A stretch of DNA of 64,000 bases from Isoetes taiwanensis (taxonomy: Eukaryota > Streptophyta > Lycopodiopsida > Isoetales > Isoetaceae), in NCBI GenBank assembly GCA_021234155.1, contig JAJEKV010000003.1, positions 14,244,386-14,308,385 of the forward strand, in the 5' to 3' direction. Within the stretch, counting starts at the first letter, position 1; each line of letters opens with the position of its first letter. The notes under the pieces were generated by a model that searched no databases, was not told the DNA's origin, and saw nothing but the letters and a program-made list of their open reading frames with translations. Positions 8,350 to 19,271 of this stretch are shown here, piece by piece. The translations under genes were made by a program, and so were the position numbers.

Positions 8350-10560
8350 TATGTTCTTGAGAAAGTATATCAAGCATTTGTGCTATTAGGACTATGTAGA
8401 ACTAAAAACAATAAAGGGGTTTCTCATTTTGGCCTATTGGTGTTTTGGGAATGCCACATGCAAACCAACATTACTAAAATGAGGCAAAAGGATGCTATGT
8501 TGAATAAGATTTCCTACATTATGTATTCTATATCAAAGAACACTTTGCACACACGTTGGCTATTGCTTGCCAAGAGAAGTACATTATTTATTGTGCTTTT
8601 GTGTGAACTCTCGTTTTGAACAATGCGCTTTCAAGTGACTATATATTGTTTTTTTGTATCAACTCTCGTTTAAAGCAATGTGTTTTCAAGTGACTATAAA
8701 CAAATCTTCGCATGAATATATACCATATGACCTAGGGCAGTAATAGTTTGGAGGATGGTACTTCATTGCAAGCAATGTCATATTATCCTCATATTCATAC
8801 TTCAAGTAGCAAGACATATATATGTACGAAAAGTTCTACGTCTATAACCAGATGTATTGTATAATCTCACATTGTTACCACATTTCTAAGGATGGACATT
8901 TCTTGCTCTAAATGACCATTGTCCTGCACAAGTTGATTTCTCCAAAGAAGACATATTTGCATCAACTACAAAGGAGATGATATTTGCTGGCACATTCTTG
9001 AAGGATTTTTTGAATAATGAACGGTTTCAATTGAATATATTTCCAACTATTCCCACTTGCTTAATATTGTGTGTTCTCTCCATACCTGAGTTGGCAAGGG
9101 CATTATGAACATAAAGTCATATGCTTCCTAGCCCTACATCATTATGTCCTCTACAAGCACAGGTAATGCTACCAAACCAAGTGTATTGGACTGCAACTAC
9201 TTCTAAATGCATTTATTGCGATTTTGAATCAACTAGAAGTGCCTAAGATCTCAATCATGATGTTGTGATGAATTAGATTTGATTGCACACCAAAGCAATG
9301 ATCCATATTTGTCAAATGGCAATAATCTTCCTCCATTGAACTGACATAATTGCCTGCACTAAGAACTGCACTAAAAATCATGGCATTTGATGCAATGGCT
9401 TAATATTGCATACTTTCAAAGCTCTACACAGGCAAAACAACTACAACAATATGTGCATATTTTGTAACCATAGTGTTCCATTGATAAAAAGTGAGAGTCT
9501 TTAATTGACAAACTTGAGGTTGCATAGCAGCTTGACCTTCTGCCTCGGTAAGATAATCTGCAAATGCCAATAACGTGAACCAACCAAGTAGTACGACACA
9601 TGTCATGTATTATGACTTACAGTTTTGAGGTGCGGAAAGGTTTCAGTTACGAAGCATGAATGTCAAAATGCAGTTGTGAAAGCAATACCTCTAGCTTAAC
9701 ATCATTGCATTGGATATATTGCATAGCATATGCAACATTTTCAAGCAGGCCCATGCCACTCTGCAACCATTGGAACCTGCTTGCTCTAAGTGCCCAATCA
9801 TACTACATAAATATTTCGTAATGCTCAGAAAGATTGCTTCTACTGGTTTTATGCACTCTTGCTGCATGTATTCAAAATACTTAAGAGCAACAGTACTCTC
9901 ACATCACTGTGGATATTTAGCAATGATAGAAGCCCATAAAACGACATCACAGTCTGACAAGTTCAGGAATATTTCATGTGCCTCCACCATGCTGTGGCAT
10001 TTCAGATACATACAAGATGCATTTAACCTTGAACTAATTCAAACATATCCTGCTCTGCAACTAGTCCCGGATGGCTTCTTAATATAAATCCTAGAATCAC
10101 AATTGCAAACCAAGATTTAAATATAGCACCTCCTAAAACATGTACTTTAGATTTCCTCTTTGAAGCATGCATGGTTTAGTGAAGAAGATATTGATATAGA
10201 TACAACTGAGGAAGAAGAAATTTGCATGCGCATTAAGGCAGTAAAATTGTAGCCGTTAGTATCTGAAACTACACTTTTAAGTATGTGAACTTGTATCAAA
10301 GTATAACATGTCCGGAAATGTTGGTTGTTCTAAGAAATGCTGCCTTGCATTAACAACTACCTTTATACAGGTCATATATACATCTATAGAGCTGGCATTT
10401 TTTGTATTCAGAGGAAAGCAATCATAAATTTCCATCTGAACAAACTGTTGCTGCTTGAAGGATCACTAGAATTATAGACAAAGGAGTAAGGGACATTACC
10501 AAAAAACAATACCCACTATTTGGTCCACAGTGAGGGATTCCTCCTTCATCTTTCATGTGC
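8350..10560. other. Long AT-rich stretch without recognisable genes
   Basis: Open frames here (for example 9416-9606 minus, 9710-10087 plus) show no domain, no codon bias I can see, and no splice context. Nothing else recognised apart from the small direct repeat at 8606-8698. Confidence 0.55.
8606..8698 (+). repeat. ~40-bp direct repeat, period about 53 bp
   Basis: AACTCTCGTTTTGAACAATG...TTTCAAGTGACTATA at about 8606-8645 recurs as AACTCTCGTTTAAAGCAATG...TTTCAAGTGACTATA at about 8659-8698. Confidence 0.75.
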
Positions 10561-10562
10561 TG

Positions 10563-11035
10563 TTAATTGCAGTACATTGACCGTTTATTATGCAGATACG
10601 CCCCGGCTGCTGCTATATCACCAACCTTGCAGAGCCCATTAAGAAGAGTATTATAGAGTACAACATCCGGCATGCAACCTGCTAGATTCATTTGCTGAAA
10701 GAAATTCTTGGCATTAGTGATATCTTTTGCTTTGCAGAAACCATCAATAAGTGAATTGTAAGTGACCACATTGGGAGTGCATCCCATATTATTCATCTCT
10801 TTAAACATCTTTTGACCTCAATCCATTCTGTTCATTTTGCAGAACTTGTCAAACAGTGTGCTGTAACTAAATGCAACTGAATACAACCGTTTTGAAGCAT
10901 TGTTGGAAAATTGCAAAGCTTCTTCAGCTTTGTCTATCTCGCAAACTCCAGCAAATGAGTATGTTATAGCTAAGAACATCAGGAGAAACTCCTGCCTGAC
11001 ATTTGCTGGAACATTCTGTGAGCCTTATCTAAAGA
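10563..11035 (-). pseudogene. PPR (pentatricopeptide repeat) protein fragment
   Basis: Two canonical 35-residue PPR units are plain: GCTPNVVTYNSLIDGFCKAK and GCMPDVVLYNTLLNGLCKVG, with KMFKEMNNM and NFFQQMNLA helices between. Upstream in the same strand, weaker units (SPDVLSYNIL; VAFSYSTLFDKFCKMNRM) continue the array. PPR proteins bind organellar RNA in plants. This copy is broken: an in-frame TGA just before 10808 separates the units, at least one further frame change lies near 10960, and both ends are missing. The ORF that remains (10563-10808) is 81 codons. Confidence 0.88.
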
Positions 11036-11289
11036 TCATAGCTATCCAGCTGGCACGATAAATAATTGCAAAATATTTCACAACATCTGTTAACTAGTGT
11101 GCATTATATGAAGGCAATAGAGGTCAACAACAACATGGAGGCTAGCTTCTGGCCATACATCTTACAAGGACAATAATATCATTGATGCAAAAGTGTCCAA
11201 ACATGCATGGTTTAGTCGAAATACATACCTTTATTCCTTGGTTAGACTGTGATATGTTCCTTGTTGTGGTTTAAATCCGCACAATATAA

Positions 11290-11445
11290 TCATTGCACCC
11301 AGCAAAGAGATGGCCAATGCAGTTGAACCACTTCCATTTAATCTAGGAATAAACAGGCCCTTCATAACTTCCATAGGATTTGGCTTAGGATATCCTAGCT
11401 CAACACGGAAGGAGGTGGCTATGATGAACACAAGACCTCCTATGA
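11290..11445 (-). pseudogene. NRAMP metal-transporter exon fragment
   Basis: The minus frame reads [46 protein letters not shown]. This matches the conserved TM4-TM5 region of plant NRAMP divalent-metal transporters (pattern ...P.P.EV.KG.F.P.L.G.G...LAISLLGAM), but it breaks off where NRAMPs continue MPHNLFLHSAL. On the minus strand TTTATCATAG| before the first residues could be an intron acceptor, so this may be one exon of a lost gene. No neighbouring NRAMP exons were found. It lies next to the PPR fragment on the same strand. Confidence 0.65.
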
Positions 11446-11719
11446 TAAATAAAGTCTAGCTTTTGAACTTGCAGATCTATTGGTCATCGCGACCTATTAG
11501 AAATCTGTAACTGGTGACCTTGATTGAAGCCACTCCATAACTGAAAAGATCCCAGTTCAGTCCGACAGAACAGCCTTAGCACAGCCTAAGCAGAAGAAAG
11601 GAAGAAATGGAAATAAAAAACTCGAAGGATTGGGTTTCAAATCTCTGATCAAGAGCAGTAAGCAAAAACATGAAAAATCTAGGTCAAAGGATGGCTATGG
11701 CGAGGCTATGGGTCGGATT

Positions 11720-11791
11720 GGAGCAGAATGAACTCATTGGAGCGGATTGGGTTGGTGGAGCAGAATGAACTCAGTGGAGCGGATTGGGTTT
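11720..11791 (+). repeat. 37-bp tandem duplication
   Basis: GGAGCAGAATGAACTCATTG...GATTGGGTT at 11720 recurs with few changes at 11757. Confidence 0.8.
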
Positions 11792-11799
11792 CATGGCAG

Positions 11800-12800
11800 C
11801 AACTTCCAAAAAGGAACAGGCATCCGGAACACGGTCGCGAACAGGCACTTGCCCTAAACGGCAGGAAGAAAAGAAAGAAAACCACGAAAGCTTGGTAGAT
11901 CTCCGGCAGGCAAATACTTGATTTTCTAATTTCCCTGACCCTACGATCAGAAAATAAAAAATCGGACGTCTAGAAAAGAAAACAGCCGACGTGGCAAGAC
12001 ACGTGGCATAGCTCAGAAGGCAGGAAAGTGTGCAGGGGGGGTTAGGCAACCCTGCTAAAAAAAAAAAACTTGAAGCAAAAGAGTTGGCCGTTTTATGTAG
12101 ATTCTAGCATATAAAATTCCATTGATCAATGATTGGTCCAAGTTAATTTTCACGTTCTAAGTGAAATATGTTTCTAATCATGATTTAAAATAAACTTATC
12201 TACCTACCTATGTGCGCTAGCACCTCATAACACCTAAGTACATGCTAATTATACACTTTATATGCGCACATGGTTGTTGAATATCAAATGCAGATAGTGA
12301 TGCATCCTGCATCCTATTATTAGGAAATTCTGAACCACATGAAATGCATATGTGGACAATAGTAGGCAAATTTGGTGCCACCTTTCAAAAGATTATATGG
12401 TAAATAAATACATCAATAGCCCTTCTTGTTCATACCATGAACAAGTGAATTTGTATTTATATGATGCGGAGAGGCAATGCTTGCAATAAGCCAGCGCAAT
12501 TTAGAAATGAAAGCTTGATGCACATGTCCATGTGGCATGAAATAGTGAAGTGCATTGCATGTGCCCACGAAAGAACATCATAAAAGGATATAATATAAGA
12601 TAAACTAAAATTCAAAACAAAGACAGCAATGGTGTGCAGCCTGGCGTCTTCACTTTTCCAAACAAAAGGAAAGTGGCCCACACAAAAATACTCTTTAACC
12701 TCATTCTCATCTCATGCTTTTTTTTCCCCACAAATACACGCATATATTCTTACAGGATCCAATATCTACATTGAACACAGGCTATGTATTCTCTTGATGC
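11800..12800. other. Intergenic, no gene seen
   Basis: No recognisable coding sequence. The open frame at 11771-12049 (minus) has no family resemblance. On its minus strand this is the 3' side of the small gene at 12.8 kb. Confidence 0.5.
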
Positions 12801-13181
12801 TTAGACTGCAGTGCTGCCTAGATTCATGCACAATTCGTCAAAATTTAGGTCTCTAAAGAGATCTCGTCTAACGGCATGGCACCTAATTAATCTGGGACTT
12901 GTCGGAATAGCTTCTTGAATGCTTGACGCAGGAGCAGCAGGGGAAGAGGGCAAAACAGCAGGTTCTTCAATCTTTGAAACTGGAACACTCATAATATTGA
13001 CATTGTTATGGTAGGGATCCGTTGGTACCTCTGAAACTGCCTTCTTATTAGACCAACAGCCTTTTATCATTCCCATACTGCCGCATCTCACATCTGCTTC
13101 GCTTTGCGAATATCGCCGGAATGATCTTTCCGGAGATGTTGCAGACTCGGCTGCTAGGCATGCCAGACATGCTAGACTCAT
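12801..13181 (-). CDS. Small plant protein of unknown function, 126 aa
   Basis: I chose the ATG at 13179-13181, giving MSLACLACLAAES...; an in-frame ATG 30 nt upstream (13211) would fall inside the proposed intron. Features: a Cys-rich start (CLACLAAE), a basic/Ser stretch RSFRRYSQSEAD that looks like a kinase site (RRxS), then a Pro/Ala/Ser linker, and a basic-acidic C-terminus SPRLIRCHAVRRDLFRDLNF that looks like a conserved block. No membrane segment. An upstream CTCCTTCAAG|GTAAAG donor and a TTGCAATGCAG| acceptor give a 217-nt 5'-UTR intron. The frame is uninterrupted, so this is the best candidate for an intact host gene here. Function unknown. Confidence 0.55.
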   Translation of the reverse strand: MSLACLACLAAESATSPERSFRRYSQSEADVRCGSMGMIKGCWSNKKAVSEVPTDPYHNNVNIMSVPVSKIEEPAVLPSSPAAPASSIQEAIPTSPRLIRCHAVRRDLFRDLNFDELCMNLGSTAV

Positions 13182-13197
13182 CTTTCCCCCACTCTGC

Positions 13198-13414
13198 CTG
13201 CATTGCAACATAAATTAGGCGAAACTCTTCTGCTTTTACACATCAAATTAACCATACGGGCTTTTAGGGCATCAAATTCCTCACTAATCTCAATTCGGAA
13301 TGAGAAAAGCAGCAACGACTTAAAAGATTAACAAACAAATTGCCTCTAGCAATTTCATCAACGAACTTAATCAATACAACATCCGCCATGTTTATAAGGA
13401 TTTGGAAGACTTTA
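13198..13414 (-). other. Putative 5'-UTR intron of the 126-aa gene
   Basis: On the minus strand the donor is AAG|GTAAAGTC (first intron base 13414) and the acceptor TGCAATGCAG| (last base 13198), with an alternative acceptor four bases further in. The leader exon would lie at about 13415-13500. No transcript data are available. Confidence 0.5.
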
Positions 13415-13525
13415 CCTTGAAGGAGTAGAAGACGAAGGAGGAGGCGTTGGCCGTCCACAAGGCGGAGGTTAAGAGCTTACAGCAGGGCCGGAACTGTACA
13501 AGAAAACATGCCAGCTTTTCCTCCC

Positions 13526-13610
13526 CTTTTTTTTCCATAACCGACTATATCAGGTCGATTATTTCGCCTTCTTTTTTCCATAACCGACTATATCAGGTCG
13601 ATTATTTCGC
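13526..13610 (+). repeat. ~40-bp tandem duplication upstream of the 126-aa gene
   Basis: TTTTCCATAACCGACTATAT followed by CAGGTCGATTATTTCGC occurs at about 13528-13567 and again at 13572-13610. The unit contains the partial palindrome CGACTATATCAGGTCG. Its place makes it part of the gene's presumed promoter. Confidence 0.85.
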
Positions 13611-13619
13611 TCTTAGCAG

Positions 13620-15630
13620 AAATAAGTGTTGCGACTTCCTAGGCACAAATCTAACAATATTATTAGACATTTTCGCCTATATTTTTTGGCTGTGATATTT
13701 TGCTCCATTATTATGTATATAGGGGGGACTGCTTTCTAGTGCAGCCGGTGGGGTCCCGCAACCGGCGGTAGCCGGGAGCAGGTCACCAGGACCGTTATTG
13801 TCTGCTTGTTTTGCAGCAGTTTTAGAGCATGTGCACATTGCTGGATCGCGACATCCATGTCTACAGACCTTGTGAATTTCTGCATTCTTCATGCATTTCG
13901 TAACCTTTATTTTCTGTGTTTTAGGCCACATTATCTGCAAGCAATGGTTGCTTGAGTATACGATTTCTAAAATCCGGCAAGAATCTTTGGATATGAAATT
14001 TTTTGCAGTGTATTTACAGGCATCCGTGAATGGGAACAATAATCCAGGAATTTTGTTGCCTTAAATGGTAGGAAAAGGTTCTACTGCTGTGTTTTTGTTT
14101 AAGATTGAGAAGGATATTGAGAAGCGGCATTCTTGCATTGTATTTTGACTGCCAAAATCTGGCAATCTGGCGACCAATATGGGCCAAGAACTTCTTCTTG
14201 GACGTCCTTTCATGCTATCAGATCTTCCATATTCCATATTTAGTGGTCTATTGCTTTGTTTTGGCATCTGTTGGTGCTATGCTCCTTTGTTTTAGTCTTG
14301 TTGCAGCTTCCAAGCATATCAGAGCATGCCTCTAAGTCGCAACAACACTAAGATCCTTGGTTCATAGGTAGGCAGCTAAAAATTTGAAGTTATTTTACCA
14401 GTCCGCAAGATCAAATGCTGGTTTTGGCCATGGAAAAATCAGACAGAGAAGAAACAGAGGAACGCCATAGCCGACACAAAGAAGAAACAGAGGAACAAAG
14501 GGGAAAAAAACAGAGGAGGGAGGTGTAACCGGGGACCTTGTCATGCGGAATTCGGCTACCCAATTTCCATTACGCATTGTAGGAGAATGCTACGTGGCAG
14601 CACCATATTACACCCCACCTAAAAAATGCGACCCAATTTCTATATTGTTAGCGTAGTTCTCGTTGTAGTTCCCATTTCAAATCAAAGTCTCCACTATTGA
14701 GCATATTGAAAGATATGGTCATAGTCTAACTTTTACCTAGCCGTATAATGTACTGCACCTCGAGAAGATTCCTCGAGGGAATTTCCCAAGTCGGCTCCAC
14801 CATACAAAATGAAAACAAAAAACAAGGTGTAAAGGTTCTAAGAAATACAAATCAAATGATAGAGTCCAATCTTGTTCAACGTATTATTTGTAATATAATT
14901 TAGTGCAGAGCTTAAAGAAAATTTTTTATCTAAGAGTGTTATGCATAAATAGCACATTACGCATTCCTCAAAGCCATTCATATTTAGCAAATGCATAATA
15001 ATAATAACCTAAAAATACATTGCAATCTTGTTAGGTATGCCTAAAATCTCAAAGATTGGAAGGGCTTAATCAACAATTATGCAACATATTTTTTCCACAA
15101 TACAATGGATAAACAATATTATATTATCTTGACTTCTGCAAAAGAAAATGGAAGGAATTTAGCATAATATATCACAATATATAGAGCACTGTCATTTTTT
15201 GTTTGTTTATCAAACTTGCTTAACCCCCCTACAACAATTCATGGCTTCATAGCCTATCCATGTGGTTGCTCATGTCACCTATATTCATATGTTGTCATTA
15301 GATCTTCATATTTTAGATCTAAAGGCCAAGAAACCAAAAAAAAAAAAACTCCTAAAAAATAAGTTATCAATCACTATTCTTTCATCTGCAAGGCCAGCTA
15401 TAAGGAATCCGTAAGTGCTAACCTTTCGTCATCGAGATTGAAGTTTCCCTTTGCTCGGGTATGGACCGTTTCTGTACTGTAAAGATTTGATCGCCTTTAT
15501 TTGTGGGTTCGCTCCCATTTGTTGTTCCTAAAGCTAGTGGTTTACGAGTTAGGTTTTATAAACACTCCCTCAAGCCGAATCGACGCTATAGACAAGACAA
15601 ATAAAGAAAAAAACCAGTTCTAAAGGCCAT
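13620..15630. other. Intergenic, no gene seen
   Basis: Several short frames on both strands (13677-14039 minus, 14061-14267 minus, 14105-14335 plus) show no domains. I see no RNA gene or element ends here. Confidence 0.5.
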
Positions 15631-15639
15631 ATTTCAAAA

Positions 15640-16050
15640 ACGTAGGTTTGAGACCCTTTCTCGACTTGCGAGTCGAGAAAGGCAGCTCAGGGTGAAAAAG
15701 GTAGGTCGGCTCGACTCGCGAGTCGAGAAAGATAGCTCAAAGTAAAAAATGCAGGTTCGAGGAGCGAACAACGTGGGTCTGATCAGTTATGAAGTCGAGA
15801 AACACAGCTCAGAGTGGAAAATGCAGGTCTGAGGGCCTTTCTCGACTCGCGAGTCGAGAAAGGCAGCTCAGAGTGGAAAATATAGGTCTGAGGGCATTCT
15901 CAATTTGTGAGTCGAGAAAGGCATCTCAGATGTAAAACGCAGGTCTGAGGACTTTTCTCGACAATCTCAAAGTGTAAAACGCAGATCTGAGGGCCTTTCT
16001 CAACCTGCGAGTCGAGAAAGGCAGCTCAGAGTGAAAAGGCAGCTCTAGGG
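15640..16050. repeat. Palindrome-bearing minisatellite, about 6-7 degenerate units
   Basis: Units of about 60-75 bp repeat the pattern TTTCTCGACT...GAGTCGAGAAAGGCAGCTCA, AGAGTG.AAAATGCAGGTCTG and AGGGC. The core CTCGACTCGCGAGTCGAG is a perfect palindrome in the best copies (around 15710-15730 and 15838-15862). Other copies have lost half of it. Each unit can form a stable hairpin. Confidence 0.85.
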
Positions 16051-16059
16051 CCAATATTT

Positions 16060-16370
16060 AAGTTCAATATTAAGTTCAACCTACCCAAATTTGACCATTA
16101 CCAATATTTACCAATAGTCAAGTTCAACCACTACCAATTCAAGTTCAATCATACCAATAGGAGAAGTTTTTTCTTCCTTTTTTTTTTTTTTTTTTTTTTT
16201 CAACCATTACTAATATTTATCAATATCTGAGCAATACCAATATTTAAGTTCAATATTAAGTCAACCATTACCCATATTCAAGTTCAACCATTACCAATAT
16301 TTACTTATATTAAAGTTCAACGAATGGCAATATTTACCATGAGTTTTTCTTTTTCTTTTTTCTCTAGCGC
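16060..16370 (+). repeat. Tandem (A/T)-rich repeat of ACCAATATTTAAGTTCAA type
   Basis: ACCAATATTTAAGTTCAA, TTACCAATATTTACCAATA and AAGTTCAACCATTACC recur many times, interrupted by a T run (about 16177-16200). Related sequence appears far away at 59.94-60.08 kb. Confidence 0.75.
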
Positions 16371-16379
16371 AACAACCCA

Positions 16380-16940
16380 ACCTTGGGTGTAAGCTTATCT
16401 CAACTCAAAGCCTAAGCTATCCACGTGTCTCAATAAATGACTTGGACTAGATTTCAGCCGTTGGATTTTGATCTAAACTAATATACAGTTGAGAAAATTA
16501 AGAAATATGATGCTCTAAAATGTCCCCATGCCTTTTCGTCAAGCGCTTCGGGTTTGTCGTCATCTCTCGTCACGAAATGCGTAATATCTGTGTCCTATGG
16601 TCAAGTTATTAGCCTTTCTACCCATCCATATGGCCCCCGAGCCCCTGTCGAGTGATCCAGATTTGGTCTATTTCCTTCCATGTAAGAACACAGTCTCATA
16701 TTTTCTGGTTCAAGGGGACCCTCGAGCATTGTACAGATGAACAAAAGCAGTTAAGTTTGAGATTTCTGTCCGCAGTTCTAGTGTCACAATGTATTGCAAA
16801 GAACATCCTTTGAGAATCAGTATAATGGGGAATTGTGCTGGGAGTCTTCGGATTAGGAACAGTAGAGCCCTTCATGGAATTATGAGGCATCTTACAATGA
16901 AAGGGACATTTGGTGTACAAGTCTTGGGATTTCTTATGGT
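16380..16940. other. Intergenic, no gene seen
   Basis: No supported coding sequence; short frame 16696-16920 (minus) has no features. Confidence 0.45.
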
Positions 16941-17108
16941 ATGGTGGCTGTAAGGATTGCGGTTGGCATGGCCTGCTTCTTGTTCCTGCTTCTGGCTTTT
17001 AATCATGTTGCCTTGGTTGTGGATACGGCTCCATTTTCAAAGGAAACCTCTGATAGTATCATTGAGAGGAAGACTATAGAATCCATCCTTGTCCATCAAC
17101 TTGCTTAA
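16941..17108 (+). CDS. Putative secreted micropeptide, 55 aa
   Basis: A short open frame starting MVAVRIAVGMACFLFLLLAF, with a hydrophobic core of about 14 residues followed by NHVALVVD and a polar ~27-residue tail ending in VHQLA. It looks like a signal peptide plus a short mature peptide. A strong splice-donor-like AAG|GTATGT directly follows the stop (TTAAGGTATG), so this may be an exon end and the real reading frame could differ. No family recognised and no promoter seen. Weak call based on composition only. Confidence 0.3.
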   Translation: MVAVRIAVGMACFLFLLLAFNHVALVVDTAPFSKETSDSIIERKTIESILVHQLA

Positions 17109-17109
17109 G

Positions 17110-18480
17110 GTATGTAACCTCATCAAACTTATAGTTTTTTCCTGTTCGTAGAGAAAATGGTTTTTTGTCATTCTTTATCCAAGTTAAGCGAGGATGCCTT
17201 ATCTGCAGTACAGAAATGCTTGTAATATTTATGATTCAATTATAAGTAGCTATTACCATCACAATTAATAATAAGATTGATGGGGTCTTTATTGAAGAGA
17301 TGTTACTATTATGTTAATGCTGCAATTTTTGCCATTAGACAAAGCTACTGCTCTCCACATTAGGAAAACTTAAATGTAGCAATCGAGTGGCTCTATATTT
17401 CTGTGGCCCAATGTATCAACATGTGCAAAGGCTTTTGAAATACATTTCAACATGTTAGTGCTCTATTCTGGGAAGAAGCTTCTTGATGTCAGGTAACTCC
17501 ATTCGAAATGATACAGAGGCCCAATATATAACAAATGCCCAATATTCAAGAAATGCAAATTGCATGCAATGGCTGTTTTTACAGCAGTTTATCTTTGTTC
17601 CTCTATTATATATATGCAAGGTCTAGCTTGCATTTTTGTTAACCATGCGGCATGCCATGTACCGATCTATAGATATCACTTCAGTAGTGCTTTGGCGTCA
17701 TAAATATGATGTGTTAGATTTTGTTCAAATTTCACTAGATAACTAGTTAGGTTCCCTGCATTTTATATATTCACAGATTACGTGAAATGAGTGATATATT
17801 CATATATTATTGATTGATTTGGTTCTTGTGCATGGTATTTGCTTGGGCTTTTGTTTGTGCACTGCACTTTGTGGATATTTTTCTCATTTTCCAGTGGCCC
17901 GCGTTGGGTCTATTATTCATTTGTTAGTGGTGAATGTTTACTGTCATTGGTTTATTTTGCAAGAGAAGATGTGCAACATCATTGGGCAGGTGGTCTTTTC
18001 GACTTGATAATGATCTATCTTTTTTGACCACTAGCTTCACACAAACCTCTATATTTGCTACTATTAACTGCACAAACGGTTTCGTGTGCATCATATGAAT
18101 TGATTTACTTATTCAAGCTGCGATGCGATAAGTGGTAAAAACTTAAAACGAAAATAAGAAATAGTACTTTCAAGGCAGTACCAACTAATATTCTATGCAG
18201 CAAAGACCATGCTGTGAGATTCTGCAATGTTTTTTGCTAAATTTTGTTTATGAAATTGTGGGGCTAGGAAAAATAGTTTCTTTGTTGCAATTTGAAACCA
18301 TCGCCTCACCCATAAGAAAGTAGTCCCTGCAACATTGTTCCCCTGCATTTGCATCCTCCAACACCAACACTTCAACCCGCCTCACTTGTAAGAAACACAA
18401 CCATACAACATCATTCGCCTGCCATTTGTATTCTCTAAGACTGGCACTTCAGCATTGTTTCATGCTTCAATAACTATATA
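17110..18480. other. Intergenic, no gene seen
   Basis: AT-rich sequence. The frames at 17810-18027 encode hydrophobic but unrecognisable peptides. Around 18240-18440 there are two related ~75-bp stretches (CAACATTGTTCCCCTGCATT / CAACATCATTCGCCTGCCAT), possibly an old duplication. Confidence 0.45.
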
Positions 18481-19262
18481 GCACACATATAGGAGTTTCT
18501 GTAGTCCCAAAAACCTATTACTTTGATCTTCTCCTTATTAATACACATGCCACGAGCTGTGCAAAATGCTTGCAAAGCATCTAAGTGCGTTTGTAGACCT
18601 TCTATTGTTTTTGATATGAGAACAATGTCATCAGCAAAAAGGAGCAACTAAACAATATAGCCATGAAGATCTATGCCAATGCCTCCGTGAAGATATAACC
18701 ACTGCTCTACTTCATCTATAAATAAGCAAAACAACAATGGAGGGCATGTGCAGCCTTGCTTTACCCTTATTGTGCTATGGATCTTATGCTTTTTATCAAA
18801 TGGAAAGGAAAGCTCCACAAGGACACGCTGATACAAACATGTTACTGCCTCTTGTAACTCTTTTGGACTCCCAACAAATCCATTCTATCTTGCAACTTTC
18901 CTCTTTCCACCTTATCAAAAGCTTTAGTAAGGTCAACAAAAGCACAGAATACCTTGTTCCCTCGCCCTCTCACAGACTCAGTTATGATGCGCAGAATTAC
19001 CAGGTGATCTACGGTAGAGTAACCTGCACGAAATCCAGCTTGGCATGCTGCTCTCACATTTTTTTGATCAGCCCAACATGAAATTTTGCTTTCCACCATA
19101 GATGCAAAATCTTAGCTAGGATATTTTCTACCAAGACCGTTCTATAGTTGCTAACCATGTTTCTGTCACCAGTTTTATAGATCGGGACTACCCTACTGAT
19201 GGTCCACAATTCAGGGAAAGCTCCTTCGATCAGCGCCAAATTACAAACTTTGCATGGGCTCC
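18480..19262 (-). mobile_element. LINE B: reverse-transcriptase fragment
   Basis: Minus strand, in order from the right: SRVVPIYKTGDRNMVSNYRT (19130-19200), AGFRAGYSTVDHLVILRIIT, VFCAFVDLTKAFDKVER (motif A), IRVKQGCTCPPLLFCLFIDE (motif B), and after 18650 LLADDIVLISKTIEG (motif C, with the usual first residue replaced by Leu-Ala) and CINKEKIKVIGF. It is the same LINE type as the copy at 1.0-3.3 kb. Blocks occupy more than one frame, so it is inactive. Its upstream part is cut off at about 19263 by another LINE whose tail lies there. Confidence 0.88.
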
Positions 19263-19271
19263 AAATTCGTA

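Noticed and set aside
9416-9606. Two overlapping minus frames of ~60 codons
   Set aside because: No domain, no splice context, and they overlap each other in different frames.
15640-16050. CRISPR-like array
   Set aside because: Units are degenerate, spacers are not unique sequences of fixed length, and the context is a plant nuclear genome.
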